Below the pieces are notes generated by a model. It did no database searches. It saw only the letters and a list, made by a program, of their open reading frames with translations, and was not told where the DNA came from. The translations under genes were made by a program, and so were the position numbers. A stretch of DNA of 64,000 bases from Pseudomonas mendocina (lineage in GTDB: Bacteria; Pseudomonadota; Gammaproteobacteria; Pseudomonadales; Pseudomonadaceae): contig NZ_CP027657.1 in the NCBI RefSeq assembly GCF_003008615.1, forward strand, positions 2,108,001-2,172,000, in the 5' to 3' direction. Of this stretch, positions 41,902 through 50,957 are shown piece by piece; within the stretch, counting starts at the first letter, position 1, and each line of letters begins with the position of its first letter.

Positions 41902-42615
41902 TCAGCCGGCGCTGACCACGAAGTGCACTTCCACCGGGTTCAGGTCGTTGATCGGCACGATGTCCTGAGGGCAGGCGGACATCACCACCACGCAGTCCAT
42001 GGCTGCCTGGATTTCCACGTAGTCACCGGCCTTGGAAACCGGTGGCAGCCACTCGATGCTGTAGTCCGCCTTGACCGGGATGTTCATCCACAGGTTGAAC
42101 GGCTGCGGCACTTCACGGGCACGCAGACCGATGGCCTGCAAGGCCAGGCGCATGTTGTCGGCGCAGCTGTCGTGATAACCCTCGACACCGAGGTTGGTAT
42201 AGCGATGCAGGTCGCAGGCGGCGATCAGGGTGTCGTGCACGCCCGGCGAGGTGTCGCTCAGCAAGGTGCCGATGGTGCGGCGACGGTTGCTGAACAGCTC
42301 GTCACCCGCCTTGGGAATGATGCGGTCGATATGCGCACGGGCGTGTTCCATGGAAAGGAATTCGCTGAGGTCTTCGCTGTTGAACAGCCAGGTGTCGCAG
42401 ACCTGGGTGCCGTGGGTATTGATGATCTTGATCACCTCACCGGCCTTCAGACGCACGGCGCGGCCGCAGCGGGCCGGCACGGTGTAGGTCTTGCCCAGCT
42501 CGGGCGTGCCGTCGGCCGACAGTGGCTCGTTGAGAGTGGCGTTGATGCCCAGCGCGGCGCCGTTGTCGGGCTGGCAGCAGGCGGGATAGTCGTGGGCGTG
42601 GTTGGAATGGCTCAT
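41902..42615 (-). CDS. DUF1989 / urea carboxylase-associated family protein
   Basis: 237 residues (MSHSNHAHDYPACCQPDNGA). The DUF1989 signature is visible: TYTVPARCGRAVRLKAGEVI, IINTHGTQVCDTWLFNSED, EHARAHIDRIIPKAGDELFS, and HDTLIAACDLHRYTNLG. The conserved Cys, His and Asp residues suggest a metal or catalytic site. Relatives accompany urea carboxylase and guanidine or amino-acid catabolism. It is the last gene of the transporter operon, 27 bases after the amidohydrolase. Confidence 0.88.
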   Translation of the reverse strand: MSHSNHAHDYPACCQPDNGAALGINATLNEPLSADGTPELGKTYTVPARCGRAVRLKAGEVIKIINTHGTQVCDTWLFNSEDLSEFLSMEHARAHIDRIIPKAGDELFSNRRRTIGTLLSDTSPGVHDTLIAACDLHRYTNLGVEGYHDSCADNMRLALQAIGLRAREVPQPFNLWMNIPVKADYSIEWLPPVSKAGDYVEIQAAMDCVVVMSACPQDIVPINDLNPVEVHFVVSAG

Positions 42616-42642
42616 GGTCGCTCCTAGGTGGGCAATGGCAGA

Positions 42643-43875
42643 TCAGACTTGTTCGGCCAGTTGGACGAGGCTCCAGGCCAGCGCACGGGCGCCGGCTTCG
42701 AGCTGGGAAGGTTCGGTGTATTCGTTGGGGTTGTGGCTGATGCCATCGCGGCTGGGCACGAACAGCATGCCGGTGGGGCAATGCCCAGCCAGGTACATGG
42801 CATCGTGGAAGGCACCAGAGCGCAGGCTCAGGGACGCCTCACCCGTGGCATCGGCGGCCTGCTGCAGCACCTCGACGATGCCGGCCTCGAAGGCCACCGG
42901 CGGATGGCTGAACAGTGGCTGCAGCTCGGCGCCTTCGGGCAGGCAGTTCGGCAACTCGGCGTCGAAGGCCTCCAGCACGGCCGGGTCGGCATGGCGGAAG
43001 TCGATACTGAAGGTCACGTCGCCCGCCACGGTATTGATCGAATTGGGTTTCACCTGCCAGCGGCCGAAGGTCAGGCGCTGTTCGGCACCGGCCAGGCGCT
43101 CGGCCAAGGCCTCGATGGCCGGCAGACAGCGCGTGGCCTGCAGCATGGCATCGCGGCGCATGTCCATCGGCGTGGTGCCGGCGTGGGCCGAGGCGCCCTG
43201 GCAGCGAATCTGATACCAGCGCACGCCCTGAATGCCGGACACCACCCCCAGTGGCACCTCGGCACGCTCCAGCACCGGGCCCTGTTCGATATGCAGCTCG
43301 ACGAAAGCATGGGCGGCGATCTTCTCGCGCAGCGGCAGGTCGGCGAAACGCTCGGTATGGGCGTCCAGCGCCTCCCCCAGGCTGATGCCATTGGCATCGA
43401 GGCTGCCGCGATAGGCGTTCATGCGCTGTGGTTCGACGAAGGCACTGGAGCCCATGGCCCCCGGGCTGAAACGGCTGCCTTCCTCGTTGGTCCAGACCAC
43501 CAGTTCGATAGGCCGGCGCGTACGCAGATTCTGGTCATGCAGGGCCAGCAGGCATTCCAGCCCGGCCATCACGCCGTAGCAGCCGTCATAACGGCCGCCG
43601 TTGGGCTGGGTATCGATATGGCTGCCGGTCATCACCGGCGGCAGGTCTTCCAGGCCGTCGCGACGAATGAACAGGTTGGCGCAGGCATCCGTCCACAGCC
43701 GGCAACCGATACGCCGGGCTTCGCCGATCAGCCAGGCGCGCGCGTCGAGATCCTCCGCCGACAGCGCCTGGCGATTCATCCCGCCACCCTCAAGGCCACC
43801 GAAGTCGGCCAGGGTTGTCAGCAAACCCTGCAGGCGTTCGCCACGCACGGCATTCATCACCCGTACAGCCGTCAT
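42643..43875 (-). CDS. M20-family amidohydrolase (allantoate / N-carbamoyl-amino-acid hydrolase type)
   Basis: 410 residues from ATG 43875, overlapping the ABC ATPase stop as ATGA. Metal-binding motifs of the M20 amidase family are present: MTGSHIDTQPNGGRYDGCYG (His and Asp ligands), then VVWTNEEGSRFSPGAMGSSA (Glu pair), HIEQGPVLE, and near the end SGAFHDAMYLAGHCPTGMLF (His ligand). The family includes allantoate amidohydrolase, beta-ureidopropionase and N-carbamoyl-L-amino-acid hydrolase, all releasing ammonia from ureido compounds. Which one cannot be said. The operon pairs it with an importer, so the substrate is probably external. Confidence 0.88.
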   Translation of the reverse strand: MTAVRVMNAVRGERLQGLLTTLADFGGLEGGGMNRQALSAEDLDARAWLIGEARRIGCRLWTDACANLFIRRDGLEDLPPVMTGSHIDTQPNGGRYDGCYGVMAGLECLLALHDQNLRTRRPIELVVWTNEEGSRFSPGAMGSSAFVEPQRMNAYRGSLDANGISLGEALDAHTERFADLPLREKIAAHAFVELHIEQGPVLERAEVPLGVVSGIQGVRWYQIRCQGASAHAGTTPMDMRRDAMLQATRCLPAIEALAERLAGAEQRLTFGRWQVKPNSINTVAGDVTFSIDFRHADPAVLEAFDAELPNCLPEGAELQPLFSHPPVAFEAGIVEVLQQAADATGEASLSLRSGAFHDAMYLAGHCPTGMLFVPSRDGISHNPNEYTEPSQLEAGARALAWSLVQLAEQV

Positions 43876-44678
43876 GCCGTCACCTCCGCACGCGGGCTGA
43901 GGCTGCGGTTGAACCAGGGCTTGAGAAACTGTTTCAGGCGCTCGGTGGCCGGTTGCTGGAACATCTCGCCCGGCGCGCCGGTCTCGACGATGCGTCCAGC
44001 TTCCATGAACACCACCTGGCTGGAAATCTGCGCGGCAAAGCTCATCTCGTGGGTGACCATGACCATGGTCATGCCATCGTCGGCCAGGCTGCGGATCACC
44101 TGCAGCACTTCCTCGACCAGCTCCGGGTCGAGCGCCGAGGTCGGCTCGTCGAGCAACATCAGACGCGGTTTCACCGCCAGCGCCCGGGCGATACCGACAC
44201 GTTGCTGCTGCCCCCCGGAAAGCCGCGCGGGGTAGGCATCGGCCTTGGCCGCCAGGCCGACACGCTGCAACGCGCTTTCGGCCAGGGCACGCGCTTCGCC
44301 CTTGTTCATGCCCTTGCCCAGCAGCAGGGGCGCCATGACGTTCTCCAGCACGGTCATGTGCGGCCACAGGTTGAATTGCTGGAACACCATGGACAGCGGC
44401 CGACGCACCTCGGCGATGGCCGCAGGGCTGTCCTGATCCCGTGGTTTGCGGCCCGGGCCGCTGTAACCGAGCAACTGACCGTCGATCCACACCTCGCCTT
44501 CGTCATAGGCTTCGAGAAAATTCATGCAACGCAGCGCGGTGGTCTTGCCCGAACCGGACGGGCCGATCAGCGAGACGATCTCGCCCGCGTGCACACTGAG
44601 GTCGAAGCCCTGCAGCACGCGGTTGGCGCCGTAGGACTTGCCAACGCCGCGCAGTTCAAGAAGGGGGAGGTTGCTCAT
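43872..44678 (-). CDS. Polar amino-acid type ABC transporter ATP-binding protein
   Basis: 268 residues from ATG 44678 (MSNLPLLELRGVGKSYGANR). Walker A is GPSGSGKTT near residue 40, the Q-loop FQQFNLWPHMTV, the signature LSGGQQQRVGIARAL, and Walker B LMLLDEPTSALDP, followed by VTHEMSFA. This is the GlnQ/HisP class. A small insert (GYSGPGRKPRDQDSPAAIAE) before the Q-loop also occurs in relatives. It is flanked by permease and amidohydrolase genes with 4-base spacing and overlap. Confidence 0.95.
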   Translation of the reverse strand: MSNLPLLELRGVGKSYGANRVLQGFDLSVHAGEIVSLIGPSGSGKTTALRCMNFLEAYDEGEVWIDGQLLGYSGPGRKPRDQDSPAAIAEVRRPLSMVFQQFNLWPHMTVLENVMAPLLLGKGMNKGEARALAESALQRVGLAAKADAYPARLSGGQQQRVGIARALAVKPRLMLLDEPTSALDPELVEEVLQVIRSLADDGMTMVMVTHEMSFAAQISSQVVFMEAGRIVETGAPGEMFQQPATERLKQFLKPWFNRSLSPRAEVTA

Positions 44679-44682
44679 CGAT

Positions 44683-45330
44683 TCATCCTCGCAGGTAGCG
44701 CGTGGCGCGCCGGCCAAGCCCGGCGGCAACGAAACCGACCAGCAGCGTCAGCAGCCAGTACGAAAGCACCAGCAGCACATAGGGCACGACATAGGAAAAG
44801 GTGCTGGACACGATCTGTCCGGCGGTCATGGTCAGTTCCGGCACGGTGATGATCGACGCCACCGCGCTTTCCTTGATGGTCAGGATCACCTGGTTGCCCA
44901 GCAGCGGCAGGGCGAAGGCCATGGCCTGCGGCGCCTGGATATGCCAGAAGGTCTGCACGCCACTGAGGCCGTGCACGCGCGCCGCCTCCAGCTGCCCGTT
45001 GGGCACGCTGGCCCAGGCCGAGCGCAGCAGTTCGGCGAAATAGGCCGCGCTGTACAGGCCCAGCGCAAGGATGCTGGCCTGCACCGCATCGAGGGTCAGG
45101 CCCAGCACTGGCAGGCCAAAGTAGATCAGCAGCAGTTGGGCCAGGAACGGTGTTCCGCGCACCAGCCAGACGTAAAGCCGATACAGGCCGATGAAACCGG
45201 GCACGGCCAGGCGCAGGGCATTGAGCACGAAGCCCAACAGCAGACCGAAGGCTGCGCCGGCAAAGCTGATGCCCAGGGTGACCAGCAGCGCCTGACCGAA
45301 ATCGGGGAGGTAGTTCATCCAGTTCTCCAT
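44683..45330 (-). CDS. Polar amino-acid type ABC transporter permease 2
   Basis: 215 residues, about five membrane helices, HisM/GlnP family. The EAA-like loop is GQLEAARVHGLSGVQTFWHI then QAPQAMAFALPLLGN. The RGTPFLAQLLLIYFGLP segment is typical. Its ATG overlaps the stop of the upstream permease gene by one base. Confidence 0.94.
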   Translation of the reverse strand: MENWMNYLPDFGQALLVTLGISFAGAAFGLLLGFVLNALRLAVPGFIGLYRLYVWLVRGTPFLAQLLLIYFGLPVLGLTLDAVQASILALGLYSAAYFAELLRSAWASVPNGQLEAARVHGLSGVQTFWHIQAPQAMAFALPLLGNQVILTIKESAVASIITVPELTMTAGQIVSSTFSYVVPYVLLVLSYWLLTLLVGFVAAGLGRRATRYLRG

Positions 45331-45986
45331 CAGCTGCGTGCCTGCCAGCGTCGTTCCAGCTCACGCCCGAGCAGGGCCAGCAGGCTGGTCAACGCCAGGT
45401 AGAACAGCGCCGCGACTAGGTAGACCTCAAGCGGTCGGTAGGTCTGCGACACCAACTGCTGGCTGACCCGCATCAGGTCGGTGATGGAGATCACCGAGAC
45501 CACCGCCGACACCTTGATCACGTCGATCAGCTCGGAGATCAGCGCCGGCAGGGTCAGACGCAGCACCTGCGGCAACTGGATATGCAGCAACATGCGCCAG
45601 CGGCTGATGCTGAACACCGCCGCGGCCTCCAGCTGCCCGGCCGGGATGGCGGCGAAACCGCTGCGCAGAATCTGCGACTGATAGGCCGCGGTATTCATCG
45701 CCAAGGCCAGGCCTGCCGCGACCAGCGCCGGAACATCCAGCCCCAGCCCGGCGGGCAGATAGAACAGCAACAGCAGCTGCGCCAGCATCGGCGTGCCACG
45801 AAAGAAACTGACGTAGACCCTGGCGAACGCCACGCAGCCACGGCTGCGGCTATTGCCCAGCAGATAGATCAGCACACCGAGCACGAAGCCCAGCAGCATG
45901 CCGGCCAGACACAACCACAAGGTAGTCAGCGCGCCGTCGAGCAAAGCTGGCCAGTAGAGTGCGAAGCGAGCGCCAAAATCATTCAT
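45330..45986 (-). CDS. Polar amino-acid type ABC transporter permease 1
   Basis: 218 residues, about five membrane helices, with FFRGTPMLAQLLLLFYLP and the loop GQLEAAAVFSISRWRMLLHI then QLPQVLRLTLPALISELID. It pairs with permease 2 as a heterodimer. It begins ten bases after the binding-protein gene. Confidence 0.94.
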   Translation of the reverse strand: MNDFGARFALYWPALLDGALTTLWLCLAGMLLGFVLGVLIYLLGNSRSRGCVAFARVYVSFFRGTPMLAQLLLLFYLPAGLGLDVPALVAAGLALAMNTAAYQSQILRSGFAAIPAGQLEAAAVFSISRWRMLLHIQLPQVLRLTLPALISELIDVIKVSAVVSVISITDLMRVSQQLVSQTYRPLEVYLVAALFYLALTSLLALLGRELERRWQARS

Positions 45987-45996
45987 CAGCGACGAC

Positions 45997-46842
45997 TCAG
46001 ATGCTCGGCTCAGGCATGGCGTCAGCAGGCACGTCCATGCTGAAACCGAACCATTTTTCCTGCAGGGCCTTCATCGTGCCGTCGCGGTTGGCGCGGCCGA
46101 TCCCTTCGCTGAACAGCTTGACCAGGCTGGCGCTGTCTTCGCCCTTGCGGCCGACCCAGCCGTAGTAGGTCTTCGGCCCAAGCATTTCATTCAGGGTGAC
46201 GAACAGGCCTGGGCGCGACTTGATCAGCGGCCCCAGGTTGGACAGCGACTGCGCCACGCCATCCAGGCGGCCGAGCGCGAGGTCTGCATAGGCTTCGTCG
46301 AAGCTGACGTACTCACGAATACCTCTGAGGCCCGGCTGACCTTCGGCCTTGAGCTTGGCGTCATAGGCCATCAATACCTGCAGCTGGCCGGACCCGCTCT
46401 GCGAACCGACGATCTTGCCATTGAGGTCGCTCAGGCTGCTGACCGAAGCATCGTCGGCACGCTTGAGCAGCGCCACGGTGGACTCTGCAATCGGGGCGGT
46501 GAAGGCGAACTGATCGAAGCGCGCCTTGTTCACCGTGACCGAGGTGACCACGAAATCGAACTTGCCGGTATCCAGGCCCGGCAGAATGCCCTGGAAGGGC
46601 AGATCCAGTTGCTTGACCTTGACGTCGGGCAGATCCTTGAGCACGTAGTTCATCAGATCGACGCCATAACCGACGATCTTGCCGTTCTCCACCGACTCGA
46701 ACGGTGCGAAGCGGGCTTCGGTGGCGATGGTGATCTGTTTGGCCTGCTGGATGCGTTGCAGCAGGTCATCGGCCTGGGCCAGGGAGCTGGCAAGCAGGGT
46801 GGCCAAGGCGAATGTCAGGTTTTTCACGGCACGGCGATGCAT
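45997..46842 (-). CDS. Periplasmic amino-acid-type binding protein of the ABC system
   Basis: 281 residues with a Sec signal (NLTFALATLLASSLAQA). It is an SBP_bac_3 type II binding protein: ITIATEARFAPFESVENGKI, GYGVDLMNYVLKDLPDVKVK, FDFVVTSVTVNKARFDQFAF, then LNGKIVGSQSGSGQL. The FAPFE aromatic pair and TSVTVNKAR segment belong to the amino-acid binding cleft. The ligand is unknown, but the neighbouring ureido hydrolase makes a carbamoyl or ureido compound plausible. It is the first gene of the operon. Confidence 0.93.
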   Translation of the reverse strand: MHRRAVKNLTFALATLLASSLAQADDLLQRIQQAKQITIATEARFAPFESVENGKIVGYGVDLMNYVLKDLPDVKVKQLDLPFQGILPGLDTGKFDFVVTSVTVNKARFDQFAFTAPIAESTVALLKRADDASVSSLSDLNGKIVGSQSGSGQLQVLMAYDAKLKAEGQPGLRGIREYVSFDEAYADLALGRLDGVAQSLSNLGPLIKSRPGLFVTLNEMLGPKTYYGWVGRKGEDSASLVKLFSEGIGRANRDGTMKALQEKWFGFSMDVPADAMPEPSI

Positions 46843-46874
46843 GGCGAGGCCTCTTCTTGAAGAGATGGATATTT

Positions 46875-46891
46875 ATTCAAGCAACTTGAAT
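46875..46891. promoter_or_regulatory. Palindromic operator at the ABC operon start
   Basis: ATTCAAG / CTTGAAT, a perfect 7-3-7 inverted repeat ending at the predicted transcript start of the sigma-54-like promoter. It is a good repressor site, perhaps for the XRE-cupin protein. Confidence 0.55.
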
Positions 46892-46902
46892 GAAGTTACA
46901 AA

Positions 46903-46918
46903 GGCATGAAGCATGCCA
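46903..46918 (-). promoter_or_regulatory. Candidate sigma-54 promoter of the ABC/amidohydrolase operon
   Basis: On minus: TGGCATG, CTTC, ATGCC. GG and GC are exactly 10 bases apart; -24 is six of seven, -12 is weaker (TGC core). A nitrogen-regulated operon would fit RpoN control. Confidence 0.5.
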
Positions 46919-47050
46919 ACCCTTCAAAAGGCCGCCAGACGCAAGAAATGCACAGCACGGGAGGGTCATTGCGCACCATCGGCGAGCAAATGAGTGCATG
47001 CGTGGACTGCCATGGTGCGCGCCACCGCCAATCGGCTGCAGCATCAATTC

Positions 47051-47070
47051 GTGATATTTCCTCACAGGTC
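47051..47070. promoter_or_regulatory. Candidate TrpI box upstream of trpBA
   Basis: GTGATATTTCCTCACAGGTC. The first 15 bases are a GTGA-N7-TCAC palindrome with the LysR T-N11-A pattern. It is about 117 bases before trpB. A related sequence is at 41057. Confidence 0.55.
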
Positions 47071-47186
47071 AGAGCGAAGCTATCGCTTTTCTCACGCCCC
47101 CCGCGGCGTTAGTCTGCGGCCATCGACAGACGCTTCGGCCTTGTCCGTCAACCGACGGCCAGCCCATCCAACCTCAGGAGCACGCC

Positions 47187-48401
47187 ATGACCTCATTTCG
47201 CACCGGCCCCGACACTCGCGGCCTGTTCGGTCGCTTCGGCGGCCAGTTCGTCGCCGAAACCCTGATGCCGCTGATCAACTCGCTGGCCGCCGAATACGAG
47301 AAGGCCAAGAACGATCCGGCCTTCCTCGAAGAACTGGCCTACTTCCAGCGCGATTACATCGGCCGCGCCAGCCCGCTGTACTACGCCGAGCGCCTCTCCG
47401 AACACTTCGGCGGGGCGAAGATCTACCTCAAGCGCGAAGACCTGAACCACACCGGTGCGCACAAGATCAACAACTGCATCGGCCAGATCCTGCTGGCCAA
47501 GCGCATGGGCAAGCAGCGCATCATCGCCGAGACCGGCGCTGGCATGCACGGCGTGGCCACCGCCACCGTGGCCGCGCGCTTCGGCATGCAGTGCGTGGTG
47601 TACATGGGCACCACCGACATCGACCGCCAGCAGGCCAACGTCTTCCGCATGAAACTGCTCGGCGCCGAGGTGATCCCGGTCACTGCCGGCACCGGTACCC
47701 TCAAGGACGCCATGAACGAGGCCCTGCGCGACTGGGTGACCAACGTCCACAACACCTTCTACCTGATCGGCACCGCAGCCGGCCCGCACCCTTACCCGGC
47801 CATGGTGCGTGACTTCCAGTCGGTGATCGGCAACGAAGTGCGCGAGCAGATCCTCGAGAAGGAAGGGCGCCTGCCCGACTCGCTGGTGGCCTGCATCGGC
47901 GGCGGCTCCAACGCCATCGGCCTGTTCCACCCCTTCCTCGACGATAGCGGCGTGCAGATCGTCGGCGTCGAGGCGGCCGGCCACGGCATCGACACCGGCA
48001 AGCATGCGGCGAGCATGGCTGGCGGCGCGCCGGGTGTGCTGCACGGCAACCGCACCTTCCTGCTGCAGGACGAGGACGGCCAGATCACCGATGCCCACTC
48101 GATTTCCGCCGGCCTCGACTACCCCGGCGTCGGCCCGGAACACGCCTGGTTGCACGAGATCAAGCGCGTCGAATACGTGCCGATCAGCGATGACGAAGCC
48201 CTCGAAGCCTTCCACCACTGCTGCCGCCTGGAAGGCATCATCCCGGCCCTGGAAAGCGCCCACGCGCTGGCCGAAGCCTTCAAACGTGCACCCAAGCTGC
48301 CCAAGGATCACCTGATGGTGATCAACCTGTCCGGTCGTGGCGACAAGGACATGCAGACCGTGATGCACCACATGCAGGACAACCAGGAGAAGCACGCATG
48401 A
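47187..48401 (+). CDS. trpB: Tryptophan synthase beta chain
   Basis: 404 residues. The PLP lysine is in [13 protein letters not shown] (Lys93), and the phosphate-binding loop is [28 protein letters not shown] and [18 protein letters not shown] are standard. It condenses indole with serine. The gene overlaps trpA by four bases (ATGA). The 344-base upstream region carries the candidate TrpI box rather than an adjacent trpI gene. Confidence 0.99.
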   Translation: MTSFRTGPDTRGLFGRFGGQFVAETLMPLINSLAAEYEKAKNDPAFLEELAYFQRDYIGRASPLYYAERLSEHFGGAKIYLKREDLNHTGAHKINNCIGQILLAKRMGKQRIIAETGAGMHGVATATVAARFGMQCVVYMGTTDIDRQQANVFRMKLLGAEVIPVTAGTGTLKDAMNEALRDWVTNVHNTFYLIGTAAGPHPYPAMVRDFQSVIGNEVREQILEKEGRLPDSLVACIGGGSNAIGLFHPFLDDSGVQIVGVEAAGHGIDTGKHAASMAGGAPGVLHGNRTFLLQDEDGQITDAHSISAGLDYPGVGPEHAWLHEIKRVEYVPISDDEALEAFHHCCRLEGIIPALESAHALAEAFKRAPKLPKDHLMVINLSGRGDKDMQTVMHHMQDNQEKHA

Positions 48402-49207
48402 GCCGCCTGCAGAACCGTTTCGCCGAACTGAAAGCGGAAAACCGCGCCGCGCTGGTCACCTTCGTCACCGCCGGTGATCCCGACTACGCCACCTCGCTGA
48501 GCATCCTCAAGGGCCTGCCGGACGCCGGCGCCGACGTGATCGAGCTGGGCATGCCGTTCACCGACCCGATGGCCGACGGCCCAGCCATCCAGCTCGCCAA
48601 CATCCGCGCACTGGCCGGCAAGCAGGGCATGCAGCAGACGCTGCAGATGGTTCGTGAATTCCGCGCTGGCGACCAGAGCACGCCGCTGGTGCTGATGGGC
48701 TACTACAACCCGATCTTCGTCTACGGCGTCGAGCGTTTCATCAATGACGCCAAAGAGGCCGGCGTCGATGGCCTGATCGTGGTCGACCTGCCGCCGGAGC
48801 ACAACGACGAGCTGTGCGAACCGGCGCAGAGCGCCGGCATCGACTTCATCCGCCTGACCACCCCGACCACCGACGACGACCGCCTGCCGACCGTGCTGGC
48901 CGGCAGCTCCGGCTTCGTCTACTACGTATCGGTGGCCGGCGTTACCGGCGCCGGTGCAGCGACCATGGATCACGTCGAGGAAGCCGTGACACGTCTGCGT
49001 CGCCACACCGCTCTACCCGTGTGCATCGGCTTCGGCATCCGCACCCCGCAGCACGCCGCCGAAGTGGCCAAGCGCGCCGAGGGCGCGGTGGTCGGCTCGG
49101 CGCTGATCGACAAGATCGCCGAGGCGAAAAGCCCGCAGCAGGCCATCGAGGGCGTGCTTGGCCTGTGCCGTGAGCTGGCTGAAGGAGTGCGCAGCGCCCG
49201 TCGCTGA
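48398..49207 (+). CDS. trpA: Tryptophan synthase alpha chain
   Basis: 269 residues. Catalytic residues Glu49 (DVIELGMPF) and Asp60 (DPMADGP) sit at the same numbers as in the Salmonella enzyme. [12 protein letters not shown] and [10 protein letters not shown] are family-standard. It cleaves indole-3-glycerol phosphate and channels indole to TrpB. Confidence 0.99.
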   Translation: MSRLQNRFAELKAENRAALVTFVTAGDPDYATSLSILKGLPDAGADVIELGMPFTDPMADGPAIQLANIRALAGKQGMQQTLQMVREFRAGDQSTPLVLMGYYNPIFVYGVERFINDAKEAGVDGLIVVDLPPEHNDELCEPAQSAGIDFIRLTTPTTDDDRLPTVLAGSSGFVYYVSVAGVTGAGAATMDHVEEAVTRLRRHTALPVCIGFGIRTPQHAAEVAKRAEGAVVGSALIDKIAEAKSPQQAIEGVLGLCRELAEGVRSARR

Positions 49208-49230
49208 TCGCCACACCTCGACCCAGAAAG

Positions 49231-49258
49231 AAAAACCGCTGCGACAGCAGCGGTTTTT
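49231..49258 (+). terminator. Terminator after trpA
   Basis: A 12-bp stem AAAAACCGCTGC / GCAGCGGTTTTT with loop GACA and a T-run. It can also serve the converging symporter gene. Confidence 0.9.
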
Positions 49259-49280
49259 TTATGCCCGAACGCTTCTTCGC

Positions 49281-50747
49281 TCAGTTCTTCAGTGCCCTCA
49301 GCGCCGCATCGCCGTAGGTCTCGGCGCGGGTGACGTGATCAGTGCCGTCCCAGCATTCGATGTTCTTCAGATCCGGCATGTCGTCACGGTGGAACACCGG
49401 CTCCACGCCCTGGCGTCGCTGATCCCGGTAATGCTTGAGCAGCCGCGCGACGATACCGGCCAGCGGCAGGATAGCGATCAGGTTGGTCAGCGCCAGCAAC
49501 GGCATGAATACATCCGCCATGGCCCATACCACCGAGACCTTGGCCACCGAGCCGATCAGCACGAAGGCCAGCACCAGCACACGGAACAGCTGCAACCACA
49601 GCTTGCCGCCGAACATGTACTGGATGTTCGACTCACCGTAGTAGTAGTTACCGATCACCGAGGTGAAGGCAAACAGCAGGATGGCGAAGGTCAGGAAGTG
49701 GATCGCCCAGTTGCCCAGTTGCTCGGCCAGCGCCCATTGCGTGAGGCTGGCGCCGAGGGTCTGGTCGCCATAGGCGTGGCTGGGGTCGGCCAGCAGGATG
49801 ATCACTGCCGTCATGGTGCAGATCACCAGCGTGTCGAAATACACCCCAAGGGTCTGCACCAGGCCTTGCTTGACCGGGTGCGAGACGGAGGCCGTGGCGC
49901 TGGCATTGGGCACCGAACCCATGCCGGCTTCGTTGGAGAACAGGCCACGCCGTACGCCCATCATGATCGCCGCACCGACCCCGCCACTGGCGATTTCACG
50001 AAGGCCGAAGGCATGCGCGAAGATCTCGCCGAACATCGCCGGCACACGGTCGAGGTTGAGCAGAATGACCAGCGCGCCGATGCCCAGGTACAGCACGGCC
50101 ATCACCGGCACCACGGTCACCGACACCTTGGAGATGGTCTGTACGCCGCCGAAGATGATCAGGCCGGTGAGAATCGTCAGTGCTATGCCGACACCCCAGG
50201 CCAGCGTCTCGCTGCCGCCTTCGCCCCCGAAGGAAGTCTGCATGGCATCGACGATGGAGTTGGCCTGCACCGAATTGAAGACCAGGCCGTAGGTGATGCT
50301 GATCATCACCGCGAACACCACTGCCAGCCAGCGCCAACCCAGCGCGCGCTGGATGTAGTAGGCCGGCCCACCGTGGTAACGGTACTGCTTCTCGGACTTG
50401 TACAACTGGCCCAGAGTCGACTCGACGAAGGAGGTCGCGCCACCGACCAGCGCCACCATCCACATCCAGAACACCGCACCCGGCCCGCCCAGGGCGATCG
50501 CCGTGGCCACCCCGGCGATATTGCCGGTGCCGACCCGTGAGGCGGCGGAGATGGTGAAGGCCTTGAACGAGGAGATCGCCTCCTTGTCACCGTGATTGTG
50601 CTCGGTGATGACCCTGAACATCTCCGGGATCAGGCGAATCTGCACACCCCGGCAGATATAGGTCAGGTACACCCCGCTGAGCAGCAGCATGGGAATGGCG
50701 AGGTAGCTCCAGAGCCAGCCGGAAAAGGCTTCGAGAAGTGCAGACAC
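49281..50747 (-). CDS. Alanine/glycine:cation symporter (AGCS family)
   Basis: 488 residues from GTG 50747 (VSALLEAFSGWLWSYLAIPM), about ten membrane helices. The AGCS signature is RVGTGNIAGVATAIALGGPG, with FWMWMVALVGGATSFVESTL after it. Other family segments are NEAGMGSVPNASATASVSHP and NYYYGESNIQYMF. It takes up alanine or glycine with sodium. The 44-codon extension before the GTG has no membrane or family character. It converges with trpA. Confidence 0.92.
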   Translation of the reverse strand: MSALLEAFSGWLWSYLAIPMLLLSGVYLTYICRGVQIRLIPEMFRVITEHNHGDKEAISSFKAFTISAASRVGTGNIAGVATAIALGGPGAVFWMWMVALVGGATSFVESTLGQLYKSEKQYRYHGGPAYYIQRALGWRWLAVVFAVMISITYGLVFNSVQANSIVDAMQTSFGGEGGSETLAWGVGIALTILTGLIIFGGVQTISKVSVTVVPVMAVLYLGIGALVILLNLDRVPAMFGEIFAHAFGLREIASGGVGAAIMMGVRRGLFSNEAGMGSVPNASATASVSHPVKQGLVQTLGVYFDTLVICTMTAVIILLADPSHAYGDQTLGASLTQWALAEQLGNWAIHFLTFAILLFAFTSVIGNYYYGESNIQYMFGGKLWLQLFRVLVLAFVLIGSVAKVSVVWAMADVFMPLLALTNLIAILPLAGIVARLLKHYRDQRRQGVEPVFHRDDMPDLKNIECWDGTDHVTRAETYGDAALRALKN

Positions 50748-50957
50748 GGGTATCGTCCTATGGTCGCGTTTTCGAAAGGGGCGCGAGGATAGGGCAAAGC
50801 GCCCCGAAACCCCAAACCCGACTCCGTAGCCGGCAGTCTTGTTCCTTTTGCCAGCGAGGATAGTGCTTAGGGTTGGCACTTATGCGATGGTTCCGAGAAG
50901 TGCATCAACCCGGCACCACCATCAGCCGCCTCGGCATATCAGGAGCAGGCAACTGAC

